Counted from the stretch's first letter, positions 24,461 to 33,328 are shown. The stretch: 64,000 nucleotides of DNA from Pseudomonas fluorescens (GCF_902497775.2 NZ_OZ024668.1:581826-645825); one strand, 5' to 3'. Numbers and translations are program-made. The notes: a model not told the origin generated them from the letters alone.

Positions 24461-25421
24461 ACTGTCGCCGGTTTCCCCGCGCAAGGTGCAGCAGGCTCTG
24501 ACCTACCTGGCCGCGCTGAGCAGTGATGACCCAGAACGGGTACAGCAGGCGCGCGGCCAGCTGGAGCGTTGGCGCGGCAAAAGCAGTGAGCACGAGCGGG
24601 CCTGGCAAGAGGCCGAACAACGCTGGCAACTGGTGCACCGGCTGGCCCCGCAACTGCGTACGGCAGTGGTGCCCGAACCGGTCACTATCAGCCGTCGGCG
24701 CCTGCTGCGCCAGGGCGGCGGCTTGCTGGTGGCGGTGGCTGGGGCCAGTTGGCTGGGCTGGCTGTGGCGGCGCACACCGCAGTTCGATCGCCTGCTGCAA
24801 ACCGTGCATGCCGAGCCGCCGCGCCGCGAGACCTTGCCCGATGGCAGCCAGTTACTGCTGGCCGCCGAAACCAGCCTGCGCATCGAGTACAGCAACGGCC
24901 TGCGCCAGGTGCGCCTGCTGCAGGGCAACGTTTACTTTGATGTGGCGCGCGAGCGCTTGCGGCCGTTTCTGATCAGCACCCGCCTGGGCGAGGTTCAGGT
25001 GCTGGGCACGGCCTTCAGCGTCAGCGATCGTGGCGGCGAGATTCAGGTGGCGGTGGCCCGCGGGCGGGTCGAGGTGCGTGGCTTGCATGAAGGCTCGCAG
25101 GTACTGCAGGCCGGTGAACGCATCAGCCTCGATGCCCAGGGCCGTTTGCTTACGCTCAAGGCCGAACCGCATGCCGCACCCGACGTGGAGCATTGGCAGC
25201 GTGGCTGGTGGTCGTTTACCGATGCGCCGCTGGCCGAGGTGATCGCCGAGGTCAACGCCTATGCCCTGCAACCGGTAACCCTGAGCGCTGATGCCGCCCA
25301 GTTGCACCTGACCGGTAGCTTCCCCAGTGGCCAGCCGGAAATGCTCCTGCAAACGCTGCCGAAAATCCTCCCGGTGAACATGGTTCAGCACGGACAACAG
25401 CGCACCCTGCAACTGCGCTGA
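24453..25421 (+). CDS. FecR-type anti-sigma factor with a Tat-like motif
   Basis: A 322-residue single-pass membrane regulator. The cytoplasmic N-terminal part (residues 1-80) has the WRGKSSEHERAWQEAEQRWQL helix. SRRRLLR at about 80-86 directly precedes the hydrophobic segment (about 88-104), a twin-arginine-type arrangement; E. coli FecR is known to be Tat-dependent. The periplasmic FecR domain contains LPDGSQLLLAAETSLRIEY and VLGTAFSV, and a C-terminal STN-like segment follows. It overlaps the sigma gene by 8 bases. It would restrain the sigma factor until the downstream receptor binds its siderophore. Confidence 0.9.
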   Translation: MPELSPVSPRKVQQALTYLAALSSDDPERVQQARGQLERWRGKSSEHERAWQEAEQRWQLVHRLAPQLRTAVVPEPVTISRRRLLRQGGGLLVAVAGASWLGWLWRRTPQFDRLLQTVHAEPPRRETLPDGSQLLLAAETSLRIEYSNGLRQVRLLQGNVYFDVARERLRPFLISTRLGEVQVLGTAFSVSDRGGEIQVAVARGRVEVRGLHEGSQVLQAGERISLDAQGRLLTLKAEPHAAPDVEHWQRGWWSFTDAPLAEVIAEVNAYALQPVTLSADAAQLHLTGSFPSGQPEMLLQTLPKILPVNMVQHGQQRTLQLR

Positions 25422-25430
25422 AAAAGTTTT

Positions 25431-25459
25431 GAGGGGTAACGGCGATGTGGCCCGTCTTC
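25431..25459 (+). promoter_or_regulatory. Putative ECF promoter of the siderophore receptor
   Basis: GAGGG at 25431-25435 and CGTCTTC at 25453-25459, 17 bases apart, lie within the 69-base gap between anti-sigma and receptor. The element mirrors the one at 19302-19328. Confidence 0.5.
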
Positions 25460-25490
25460 ATCGCTGAACCCACCTCTGCAAGGACAGATC

Positions 25491-27905
25491 ATGTCGCTTC
25501 CCCATGCCCGCCCGGCACACCCTGTGGCTTTCCCCGGTACCCTGCGTCGGTTGGCGCTGGCCTGTGCCCTGGGCAGCGCCAGCCTGTTGCCGTTGACTGC
25601 GGTCAATGCCGCCGCCCTGGCTGCCGATGCGCAAGCCTTGAGCCTGAACCTGCCGGGCCAGCCGCTGGAAGCTGCGGTGCATGCCCTGGCGCGCGAAGCC
25701 GGGGTGGCGATTGCCGCCGACAGCCAGTTGCTGGCTGGCCGCAGCGCCCCGGCCTTGCAGGGTGAGTTCACCTTGCAGCAGGCCTTGCAGCGCTTGCTGG
25801 CCAACAGCGGCCTGGTCGCCAGCGAAGAGAACGGCGTGATCATCCTGCGCAGCCTCAACAGCGACGGCGCCCTGACCCTTGGCGAGCTGAACATCAACGC
25901 CAGCAGCAACCCCAGCGGCGTTCCCGAGGCCTACAGCGGTGGCCAGGTCGCCCGCGGCGCACGGCTGGGCATGCTGGGCAATCGCGATGTGATGGAAACA
26001 CCGTTCAACGTCACCTCCTACACCGCCCAGCATATGGAAAACCAGCAGAGCGGCACGGTTGGTGCGGTGCTGCGCAACGACCCGTCGATCCGCTTCAGCA
26101 CCGGCGAAGGCCACGCCTACGAAAACTTCATGATCCGTGGCTACTCTCTCGACTCCACCGAGCTTGCGCTGAACGGCCTGTATGGCCTGGCCCCGGACGG
26201 TCACGTGCCGACCGAGTTCCTTGAGCGGGTCGAAGTGCTCAAGGGTCCTGGCGCCTTGCTCAACGGCATGGCGCCCAACGGCGGCGTCGGCGGGGTGATC
26301 AACCTGGTGCCCAAGCGCGCCGGCGAAGCGCCGCTGACCCGCCTGACCAGCAGCTACGTATCTGACGGTTACGTTACTGAACACATCGACCTGAGCCGTC
26401 GTCTGGGCGACGAGCAGCGCTTTGGCATCCGCTTCAACGGTGTATACGGCAGCGGCGAAACCGGTGTCGACCGGCAGTCCAAGGACCGCACCCTGGCATC
26501 CCTGGGCATGGACTATCGCGGCGATGGCTGGAAGCTTGAGCTGGACGCCTACGAGACCCACGAAAAGCTCGATGACGGCAGCCCGATGATGGCCGGCTTC
26601 AGCAAGCTCGGCCATGTCACCAAGGCGCCGAAACCCGACACCAACATCCTCGACGGCATCTCGGCCAAGCAGATCAGCAAGGCCGTGGTTCTACGCGGCG
26701 AATACGACCTCAACGATGACTGGACTGCCTACGCCAGCGTCGGCAGCGCCCGTACCCGCTACAAGGGGTTCCTCAATGGCACCCGGGTGATCGTCACTGG
26801 CGCCAACGGTGATGCCAGCGGCGAGACCTACAACCAGGCCGGCTACACTCACAGCCTGTCCACCGAAGCCGGGGTGCGCGGCAACTTCGTCACCGGCCCG
26901 GTCAACCACCAGGTGGTGTTGAGCACGACCTTGCTGCATCAGGACATCGGCCGCGCCGCCACCGTGACCAGCAAGAAATACGTGACCAATATCTATCACC
27001 CAGGCAAACCGGTCATTGCCGGTGATATCGGTTCCAGCGACAAGACCGGCGACAACACCCTGTCCAGCTTTGCCGTTGCCGACACCCTGGGCTTTATCGA
27101 TGACAAGGTACTGCTGACCCTCGGCGTGCGCTCGCAACGGGTGCGGCAGAAGATGAGCAACCCGGCCTACGACGAGCGCGCCCTGACCCCGGCTTTGGGC
27201 CTGGTGCTCAAGCCCTGGGACGCGCCGGTGTCGCTGTACGCCAACTACATCGAGGGCCTGACCCAGGGCGGCATGGTCACCGACCTTGCCGCCAACAACT
27301 ACGGCGAGCAGTTCGCCCCGTACAAGGCCAAGCAGATGGAGGCCGGGGTCAAGTGGGACCTGGGCGACTTCACCCATACCCTCAGCGTGTTCCAGATCGA
27401 GAAGCCGAGCATGCTCCTCGACCGTGCCAGCAACCGTTATACCGATGATGGCGAGCAACGTAACCGTGGCGTGGAATGGAATATGTTCGGCTCGTTGACG
27501 CCGAGCGTGCGCCTGCTCGGTGGCGTCACCTACACCCGTGCCGAACTGACCCGCACCGCCGGTGGCACCTTCGACGGCAACACCGCCCGTGGTGTGCCGG
27601 CCTGGTCGGCCAACCTCGGCGCCGAGTGGGACACCCCCTGGATCGAGGGCCTGACCCTGACCGCGCTGGGTATCCACAGCAGCTCGCAGTACCTCGATAG
27701 CGCCAACGACCTGAAGATCCCGCAGTGGACCCGCTACGACCTCGGTGGCCGCTACAGCACGCGCATCCTCAGCAAGGATGTGGTGCTGCGCGCAAGCCTT
27801 GAGAACGTCGAGAACCGTGCCTATTGGGCCGGGGTGTTCAACGACGGTTACGCCACGGTCAGCGAGCCGCGCACGCTGAAACTCTCCGCCAGCATCGATT
27901 TCTGA
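25491..27905 (+). CDS. TonB-dependent siderophore receptor with STN signalling domain
   Basis: An 804-residue outer-membrane receptor. After the signal peptide an STN domain (LSLNLPGQPLEAAVHALAREAGVAIAADSQLLAGRSAPALQG, about 48-125) is followed by a plug (METPFNVTSYTAQHMENQQ, NFMIRGYSLD, LERVEVLKGPGALLNGMAPNGGVGGVINLVPKRA). The 22-strand barrel ends SASIDF with the terminal Phe. The plug resembles FhuA/FoxA/FiuA-type transducers. AAGGA precedes the ATG. It takes up a ferric siderophore and signals through the FecR-like protein. The adjacent esterase suggests an ester-containing ligand such as a catecholate trilactone; this is inference. Confidence 0.9.
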   Translation: MSLPHARPAHPVAFPGTLRRLALACALGSASLLPLTAVNAAALAADAQALSLNLPGQPLEAAVHALAREAGVAIAADSQLLAGRSAPALQGEFTLQQALQRLLANSGLVASEENGVIILRSLNSDGALTLGELNINASSNPSGVPEAYSGGQVARGARLGMLGNRDVMETPFNVTSYTAQHMENQQSGTVGAVLRNDPSIRFSTGEGHAYENFMIRGYSLDSTELALNGLYGLAPDGHVPTEFLERVEVLKGPGALLNGMAPNGGVGGVINLVPKRAGEAPLTRLTSSYVSDGYVTEHIDLSRRLGDEQRFGIRFNGVYGSGETGVDRQSKDRTLASLGMDYRGDGWKLELDAYETHEKLDDGSPMMAGFSKLGHVTKAPKPDTNILDGISAKQISKAVVLRGEYDLNDDWTAYASVGSARTRYKGFLNGTRVIVTGANGDASGETYNQAGYTHSLSTEAGVRGNFVTGPVNHQVVLSTTLLHQDIGRAATVTSKKYVTNIYHPGKPVIAGDIGSSDKTGDNTLSSFAVADTLGFIDDKVLLTLGVRSQRVRQKMSNPAYDERALTPALGLVLKPWDAPVSLYANYIEGLTQGGMVTDLAANNYGEQFAPYKAKQMEAGVKWDLGDFTHTLSVFQIEKPSMLLDRASNRYTDDGEQRNRGVEWNMFGSLTPSVRLLGGVTYTRAELTRTAGGTFDGNTARGVPAWSANLGAEWDTPWIEGLTLTALGIHSSSQYLDSANDLKIPQWTRYDLGGRYSTRILSKDVVLRASLENVENRAYWAGVFNDGYATVSEPRTLKLSASIDF

Positions 27906-27912
27906 GGTGACC

Positions 27913-29508
27913 ATGCAGACCTTCAATCAATGGCGCTGGGCCCTGGCGCTAGCCCTGTGCGTGAGTGGCGGCGCGATGGCTGGCAGCGACACTATCCTGC
28001 AACCGGGGCAAACCGTCAGCGCCAGCTTTGCCCAAGGGCAGCAACCGATCTGGGCCTTGCAGCTCAGGGGCGGCGACCTGGTCCAGGGGCGGCTGCAGGG
28101 CGATGCCAGCCTGCGCTTGCTCGATGCCCAGGGCCGACCGGTGCGGTTGCTGATCGATGGCCAGGACCAGCCGCGCGAGTTCATCTTCATCGCCGAGCGC
28201 GATGGCGCCTACGGCCTGCGTGCCGAGGCGCTGGCCAGCCGCCCGCAAGCCACTTTCGCGCTAAGCCTGAAGCAGGTGATTTCAGCCAGCGAGCAGAAGC
28301 GCACCGCTGCCCCGTTGCAGAGCTCGACTCTGCGTGGGTTGCAGCAACAGCTGGCTCAGGGTGCAACGACCGAAGCGTTCTGGAAGGCGCGTCAGCAACA
28401 GGGCACGCCCATGGTCGAAACCGTGGCGGAGCAACCGGGCATGGCCCTGGTGACCTTCCTCTGGCGTGGTGCGCGGCATAACGTGCGGGTGTTCGGCGCG
28501 CCCTCGGGCAATCACGATGAGCTGCAACGCCTGGGCGACAGTGACGTGTGGTTTCGCAGCTATCTGCTGCCTGCCTCTGCACGCCTGAGCTACCAGATGG
28601 CTCCGGACGTGCCGGCGTCCGATGATCGGCGGATGATCCTCGCCAGCACCCGGCGCGATCCGCTCAACCCCAACCGCTTCGCCGATGGCAGCGGCGATCC
28701 GTTTCTGTCGCGCTCTCGCCTGGAGCTGCCCGCCGCACCTGCGCAGCCCTGGGTTGCCGAGCGTCCGGGCATTGCCCGTGGCAGCCTGGAGCGCAAGGTG
28801 TTGAGCAGCAAGTTACTGGGCAACGAGCGTGAGGTTTACCTGTACCGCCCGGCGCAGTGGCAGGCGGGTGCCAAGGGGCAGGGCTTGCTGGTGCTGTTCG
28901 ATGCTCACGCCTACACCCGCCAGGTGCCGACCCCGACGATTCTCGACAACCTCATCGCCGATGGCCTGATCCCGCCGACTGCGGCGCTGATCATTGCCAA
29001 CCCCAGCGACCTCAGCCGCCAGCAGGAACTGCCGCCCAACCCGCAGTTCGCCCGCTTCATGGCCGAAGAGCTGATGCCCTGGGCGCGCCAGCGAGGTTTG
29101 GCGGCACCAGCAGCGCGCACGGTGGTGGCGGGCTCCAGCTACGGCGGCCTGGCGTCGGCCTACCTGGGCCTCAAGCACCCGCAGTTGTTCGGCAATGTGC
29201 TGAGCATGTCCGGTTCCTACTGGTGGGGGCGCGAGGGCGAGGAGCCAGGCTGGCTTACCCGCGAGTACGTCAGGGCAGCCAAGCAGCCGCTGCGTTTCTA
29301 TTTGCAGTCGGGCCTGTTCGAAGGCCCGAAAATCCTCGACACCAACCGCCATCTGCGTGATGTGCTGGTGGCCAAGGGGTATGCAGTGACGCAGGTCGAG
29401 TACCCGGCCGGGCATGATTATTTGCAGTGGCGGGGTAGCCTGCCGTGTGGCTTGATCAGTTTGATCGGCAACGTTGCGCAAGTGCCCGAGGCCTGTCAGC
29501 TCCGGTAA
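27913..29508 (+). CDS. Periplasmic siderophore (enterobactin-type) esterase
   Basis: A 531-residue exported hydrolase. Signal peptide ends about residue 22 (CVSGGAMAG). Residues about 30-120 form a pre-peptidase-like beta domain, then a Fes-N-like beta domain (VTFLWRGARHNVRVFGAPSG, about 175-210). The C-terminal alpha/beta hydrolase has the nucleophile elbow VAGSSYGGLAS (Ser near residue 408) and the catalytic His in PAGHDYLQW. It resembles Fes/IroE/PfeE-type esterases, which cut the siderophore backbone to release iron. The ATG at 27913 follows GAGG closely behind the receptor stop, so it is the fourth gene of the signalling operon. Confidence 0.85.
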   Translation: MQTFNQWRWALALALCVSGGAMAGSDTILQPGQTVSASFAQGQQPIWALQLRGGDLVQGRLQGDASLRLLDAQGRPVRLLIDGQDQPREFIFIAERDGAYGLRAEALASRPQATFALSLKQVISASEQKRTAAPLQSSTLRGLQQQLAQGATTEAFWKARQQQGTPMVETVAEQPGMALVTFLWRGARHNVRVFGAPSGNHDELQRLGDSDVWFRSYLLPASARLSYQMAPDVPASDDRRMILASTRRDPLNPNRFADGSGDPFLSRSRLELPAAPAQPWVAERPGIARGSLERKVLSSKLLGNEREVYLYRPAQWQAGAKGQGLLVLFDAHAYTRQVPTPTILDNLIADGLIPPTAALIIANPSDLSRQQELPPNPQFARFMAEELMPWARQRGLAAPAARTVVAGSSYGGLASAYLGLKHPQLFGNVLSMSGSYWWGREGEEPGWLTREYVRAAKQPLRFYLQSGLFEGPKILDTNRHLRDVLVAKGYAVTQVEYPAGHDYLQWRGSLPCGLISLIGNVAQVPEACQLR

Positions 29509-29515
29509 TGGCTCG

Positions 29516-29569
29516 ATCGCGGGGCAAGCCCGCTCCTACCCATCTGTAGGAGCGGGCTTGCCCCGCGAT
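29516..29569. repeat. REP doublet overlapping the 3' end of the SulP gene
   Basis: Perfect 23-base arms at 29516-29538 and 29547-29569 with an 8-base loop (core GCGGGGCAAGCCCGCTCC). The SulP reading frame enters the element and stops inside the far arm. Confidence 0.92.
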
Positions 29570-31278
29570 GCCGGTTCCATCCCCGGCACCGTTGCCCTGC
29601 GGCTGCGATTGCGCCACAACCGATAAGCCCTGATCCCCGACCGCACCGAGCCAAACAGCAAGCCGTTCTCCATTTCCCGCGCGATTCCCGAGCGCACCAG
29701 CATGCGCAAGAAGCGTCCGCGGGCCCGGGCGATGCCGAAGTAGATGCCACGGGCTTTCAAGGTATCGCGTACTTCGCGCAGGGCGGCAATGCCACTGACA
29801 TCGATGGAGCTGACCGCCTCGGCATCGAACAGCACCGCGCGCGGTTGCTCTTCACGCTGCACCGCTTCGAGCAAACGCATCTTGAAGTAGTCGGCGTTGA
29901 AGAACAGGATCGCATCGTCAAAGCGATACACCACCAGCCCCTGCACCGTGCGCGCATCCTGGTGGCGGCGGATATCGACCTGGCCCTCGATACCCGGCAC
30001 CCAGCCAAGCACCGCATCGGTGGGCTGGTAGATGCTGTAGAGCAAACGCAGGATCGCCAGGGTCACGGCGATGATGATGCCCGGCAGTACGCCGACGCCG
30101 AGCACGCCGACGGTGGTCAGCACGCACAGCCAGAACTCGAAGCGGCTGAGGCTGTAGATCTTTTTCAGCGACTGTATGTCGATCAGCCCCCAACCCGCCA
30201 TCAGCAGCACCGCGCCCAGGGCGGCCTGGGGAATCCAGGCCATGGGCGTGGTGAAGGCCAGCAGAATCAGGGCGATGACCAGGGCGGCGATGATCCCCAC
30301 CAGCTGGCTTTTGCCGCCGACCATATCATTGACGGCGGTGCGTGAGTCGGCGCCGCTGATGGCAAAGCCCTGGGACACCCCGGCGGCAATGTTGGTGACC
30401 CCGAGGGCCAGGAACTCATGGTTGGCATTGATCGCATAGCCATGGCGGGCGGCAAAGCTGCGGGCGGTGAGCATGGCGCTGCAAAAGCTCACGGTGGCGA
30501 TACCCAGGGCATCACGCAGCAGGCTTTTCATTTCTTCCAGATTGGTTTGCGGCCAGGCCAGTTCCGGCATGCCGGCCGGTACCGGGCCGAGGATCGCCAC
30601 GCCAAAACGGTCGAGGCCAAACACCCCGACCACCAGGGTCGCCACGGCCACCGTGACCAACGCTGCAGGCAGGCGCGGGTAGCGGCGCGGCAACCAGATC
30701 AGCAAGCCCAGCCCGGCGACGCCGATCACCAGGGTCAGCCAGTGGATTTCGCCCAGGCGCTGCAACAGGTTGATCAGGCTGAGGATGAAACCGTCGCCGT
30801 GGATCTGAAACCCCAGCACCTTGCCCAGTTGCCCGGCCAACAGGCTCAGGCCAATACCGTTGAGGTAGCCGATGAGGATCGGTCGCGAGAAAAAACTGGC
30901 AATGAACCCGGCCCGCGCCAGCCCGGCGCCGATCAGCATCAGGCCGACCAGAATGGTGACAATCACCGACAACTGCGCCAGCCGCGCCGGGTCGCCCATG
31001 GCCAGCGGCGCAATCGCCCCGGCGACCATGGCGCAGGTGGCGGCATCCGGGCCGACCATCAACTGCCGTGAACTGCCGATCAGCGCGTAGACCATCATCG
31101 GCAGGATGCACGCATACAACCCGTACTGCGGCGGCAGGCCAACGATCTGCGCATAGGCAATGGCGATAGGGATCTGGATCGCGGCCACCGACAAACCGGC
31201 CTGCAGGTCATGGCGAAACCATTCGCGGCGGTACTGCAACAGATTGGCCAGGCCAGGCAGCCAGCGGGAGAGAAACAT
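29536..31278 (-). CDS. SulP-family anion permease with STAS domain
   Basis: A 580-residue inner-membrane transporter. The SulP signature is visible early (GLSVAAIQIPIAIAYAQIVGLPPQYGLYACILP), with about 12-14 helices to residue 430. A C-terminal STAS domain follows (VQGLVVYRFDDAILFFNADYFKMRLLEAV, AVSSIDVSGIAALREVRDTLKARG). Sulfate, bicarbonate or another anion may be the substrate. AAAGGAT precedes the ATG. The last ten residues (SRGKPAPTDG) and the stop are encoded by the REP element, so the native C terminus has probably been replaced or extended by REP insertion. Confidence 0.9.
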   Translation of the reverse strand: MFLSRWLPGLANLLQYRREWFRHDLQAGLSVAAIQIPIAIAYAQIVGLPPQYGLYACILPMMVYALIGSSRQLMVGPDAATCAMVAGAIAPLAMGDPARLAQLSVIVTILVGLMLIGAGLARAGFIASFFSRPILIGYLNGIGLSLLAGQLGKVLGFQIHGDGFILSLINLLQRLGEIHWLTLVIGVAGLGLLIWLPRRYPRLPAALVTVAVATLVVGVFGLDRFGVAILGPVPAGMPELAWPQTNLEEMKSLLRDALGIATVSFCSAMLTARSFAARHGYAINANHEFLALGVTNIAAGVSQGFAISGADSRTAVNDMVGGKSQLVGIIAALVIALILLAFTTPMAWIPQAALGAVLLMAGWGLIDIQSLKKIYSLSRFEFWLCVLTTVGVLGVGVLPGIIIAVTLAILRLLYSIYQPTDAVLGWVPGIEGQVDIRRHQDARTVQGLVVYRFDDAILFFNADYFKMRLLEAVQREEQPRAVLFDAEAVSSIDVSGIAALREVRDTLKARGIYFGIARARGRFLRMLVRSGIAREMENGLLFGSVRSGIRAYRLWRNRSRRATVPGMEPASRGKPAPTDG

Positions 31279-31426
31279 GCACGGATCCTTTCGAGTGTTT
31301 CGCGGTGGGCTATTAAAGCGCAGCGCGCGGCGCCTGGGCAGGGCGTCAAATCAAAGACAGCGCTGTTAAGTCTGGCCCAAGCCATGGAGAATGCCGGCCG
31401 ATTACAGGGACAGTGAACGGAAATCG

Positions 31427-31831
31427 ATGGAACGCAAGATCAATAGCTGGAAAAAGCCCGCAATCCTGCTGAGCCTGGCCTGGTGCTGCACCGCCCACGG
31501 CCAGGGCGACATCTTTGGCAGCGGCGGCGACGTCAACGGCATGCTGACCCTGGGGGCCACGGTGTACGTGCCTTTCATGCTCACCGGCGCCACCACCTAC
31601 GGGCCCACCATGGCTTCCGAGGCGACTTCCAGTCGCGATGGCAAGCAGGTGCTGGCGCAAGCCCGCGATGATGCGGCGGCGTTCATTGCCAGCGATGGGG
31701 CTCACCGGGGTGTATATCTGCAGTCGGCGCTGCATTGGTTGCGCAGCGAAGGGCGTGGAGCAGGTGCAACAGACCGCGAGCTGGCCCAGGGAATACTGGT
31801 GCTGGCAGCAGTTGAGGCGAAGGGGATTTAG
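31427..31831 (+). CDS. DUF2388-type small exported protein
   Basis: A 134-residue protein with a signal-like N terminus (MERKINSWKKPAILLSLAWCCTAHGQG). A Thr/Gly-rich segment follows (GMLTLGATVYVPFMLTGATTYGPTMASEATSSRD), then a helical tail ending LAQGILVLAAVEAKGI. The ATSSRD...ARDDAAAFIASDGAHRGVYLQSAL pattern is that of the Pseudomonas DUF2388 family, function unknown. The ATG at 31427 has CGGA about 8 bases upstream. It is divergent from the SulP permease. Confidence 0.7.
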   Translation: MERKINSWKKPAILLSLAWCCTAHGQGDIFGSGGDVNGMLTLGATVYVPFMLTGATTYGPTMASEATSSRDGKQVLAQARDDAAAFIASDGAHRGVYLQSALHWLRSEGRGAGATDRELAQGILVLAAVEAKGI

Positions 31832-31889
31832 CGAAACAGCCACCAGGGCGGTGGCCAAGGCCTCAGCTGCGCTGAAACCTGAAAGAAAC

Positions 31890-31963
31890 TGGAGCGGGTG
31901 AAGGGAATCGAACCCTCGTTATCAGCTTGGGAAGCTGGAGTAATGCCATTATACGACACCCGC
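31890..31963 (-). tRNA. tRNA-Gly (anticodon CCC)
   Basis: The minus strand folds as a full cloverleaf: acceptor GCGGGTG/CACCCGC, anticodon loop TTCCCAA, T-arm with GGTTCGATTCC, discriminator T and an encoded CCA end. The stem sequences, loop sizes and T-loop all fit. I see no repeated 3' end nearby that would suggest an integration site. Confidence 0.96.
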
Positions 31964-32041
31964 TTTCAGGGCTGACTTTGTACCAGAACTTCGCGGCGAT
32001 TTGAAGCCCTATGTTGCTGCACAGCCACCTGCCGGTGGCCA

Positions 32042-32105
32042 GTAGCGCGAGGTCGTGCATCTTCTTGCCAGCCTTTACGGCCTTTGATGCAGGAGGCTGC
32101 GCTAC
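32042..32105. repeat. Imperfect long inverted repeat
   Basis: Arms 32042-32061 and 32086-32105 pair at 15 of 20 positions (outer GTAGCGC/GCGCTAC, inner TGCATC/GATGCA) around a 24-base loop. It is downstream of phaG. It could be a diverged repeat element or a transcript-end structure. Confidence 0.45.
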
Positions 32106-32120
32106 CAGCGACCGTGTCGC

Positions 32121-33005
32121 TCAGATAGCCAGTGCATGGTGCTCCTGGGTGTAGCGGTAACGCGGGCGCGATTCCTTCAGTGCAGGTTTGAGGAAACCCA
32201 GCAGCACTTCACGGGTGTCGCGGCAGGCTGCCTTGTGTTCCATGTCGAGGAAGTGGCCGGTGGCGCGAATCTCGCGAAAGTGGCTGTTGCGCACGTGCTG
32301 TCCGAACTGGCGGGCATCCTCGGTGGTGGTGTATTCGTCCCATTCGCCATTCATGAACAGTACCGGAATGTCGATGACCCGCGCCGCCCGCAGGGCATTG
32401 CCCAGGTCGTGGTCGAGCACCTGGTTGATGTGAAAGTGCATCTGCGCGTATTCGTGGTTGTCCAGGCTGCTGACATGCCGGTAGTTGAAGCGCTTGAACA
32501 GCGACGGCAGGTGCTTGCCGATGGTGTCGTTGACCAGGTTGCCGACCCGGTAGCGATCGCAGGCGCTCAGGTACTGGCAGCCGCGTTCGAGGTAGTCGCG
32601 CATCGGTTCGTTGATCACCGGCGAGAACGAGCTGACCACCGCTTTTTCGATGCGCCGCGGCTTGTGCGCCAGGGCCAGCAGGGTGCAGGCGCCGCCCCAG
32701 GAGAAGGACATGAGGTGATCGGCGCCAAAGTGGTCGATCAGTTCCAGGAGAATCTGCCCTTCGGTTTCCTTGGTCAGCAAATGCTCGTTGCGATTGTGCG
32801 GTTTGGACTTGCCGGCGTAGGGCTGGTCGTACAGCACCACGTTGAATTGCGGGTGCAGGTTGCGCACCGTCTGGGCAAAGGAGGCCGTCGTGGCCAGCGA
32901 GCCATTGATCAGGATGATCGTCTTCTCAGCGGCGTCTGCGCGATAGAACTCCGTGTAAACCCGATACTGACCTTGTATATCAAGCACAGCGATTTCTGGC
33001 CTCAT
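32121..33005 (-). CDS. phaG: (R)-3-hydroxydecanoyl-ACP:CoA transacylase PhaG
   Basis: A 294-residue alpha/beta-hydrolase-fold protein whose sequence (MRPEIAVLDIQGQYRVYTEF onward) matches P. putida PhaG as I remember it almost throughout. The nucleophile elbow is SFSWGGA (Ser102), and a conserved His lies in RATGHFLDME. PhaG diverts (R)-3-hydroxyacyl chains from fatty acid synthesis into medium-chain polyhydroxyalkanoate when sugar-like carbon is in excess. RhlA and HAA-forming enzymes are its closest relatives. The ATG at 33005 has AGGAG 8 bases upstream; the longer open frame reaching 33182 is not needed. Its long upstream gap probably holds the promoter. Confidence 0.95.
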   Translation of the reverse strand: MRPEIAVLDIQGQYRVYTEFYRADAAEKTIILINGSLATTASFAQTVRNLHPQFNVVLYDQPYAGKSKPHNRNEHLLTKETEGQILLELIDHFGADHLMSFSWGGACTLLALAHKPRRIEKAVVSSFSPVINEPMRDYLERGCQYLSACDRYRVGNLVNDTIGKHLPSLFKRFNYRHVSSLDNHEYAQMHFHINQVLDHDLGNALRAARVIDIPVLFMNGEWDEYTTTEDARQFGQHVRNSHFREIRATGHFLDMEHKAACRDTREVLLGFLKPALKESRPRYRYTQEHHALAI

Positions 33006-33328
33006 GTCGTCGACTCCTGGCGCAAAAAAGGGTGTTCGCACATGCAAGGATGCGCGTTCTTTATGACAGGTAGGCATACGCCTTGAAGTGAAGCTGAGGG
33101 CCCTGGTCGATCCGCGAGGCACGTTGGTCGACCGGTATTGTTCTAGGAGGGCAATCTGCCGGACGCCGGTGCTTCGTGGCACTGGTCGCTGGCAAAAAGG
33201 TGTCTTGGACTACGGGTGTGACCGGTGAGTCACATGCAGACCGACGATTGGATTCAAGCAGGCACCCGGCCAACCCGCAAGTGCCGTTGAGACATTTGAC
33301 GAAAATTTTCCGCCAGGCGGTCGCAGGT
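33006..33328. other. 323-base gap upstream of phaG
   Basis: This gap separates phaG from rsuA, both on the minus strand. I see no open frame with a ribosome site. A weak -10-like CATAAA on the minus strand near 33060 with TTCAAG 16 bases upstream could be a phaG promoter. There is no clear terminator for rsuA; otherwise nothing is recognisable. Confidence 0.4.

Noticed and set aside
31890..32105. tRNA-Gly as an integration site for a genomic island
   Set aside because: There is no duplicated 3' tRNA end, no integrase, and neighbouring genes (phaG, rsuA) belong to the core.
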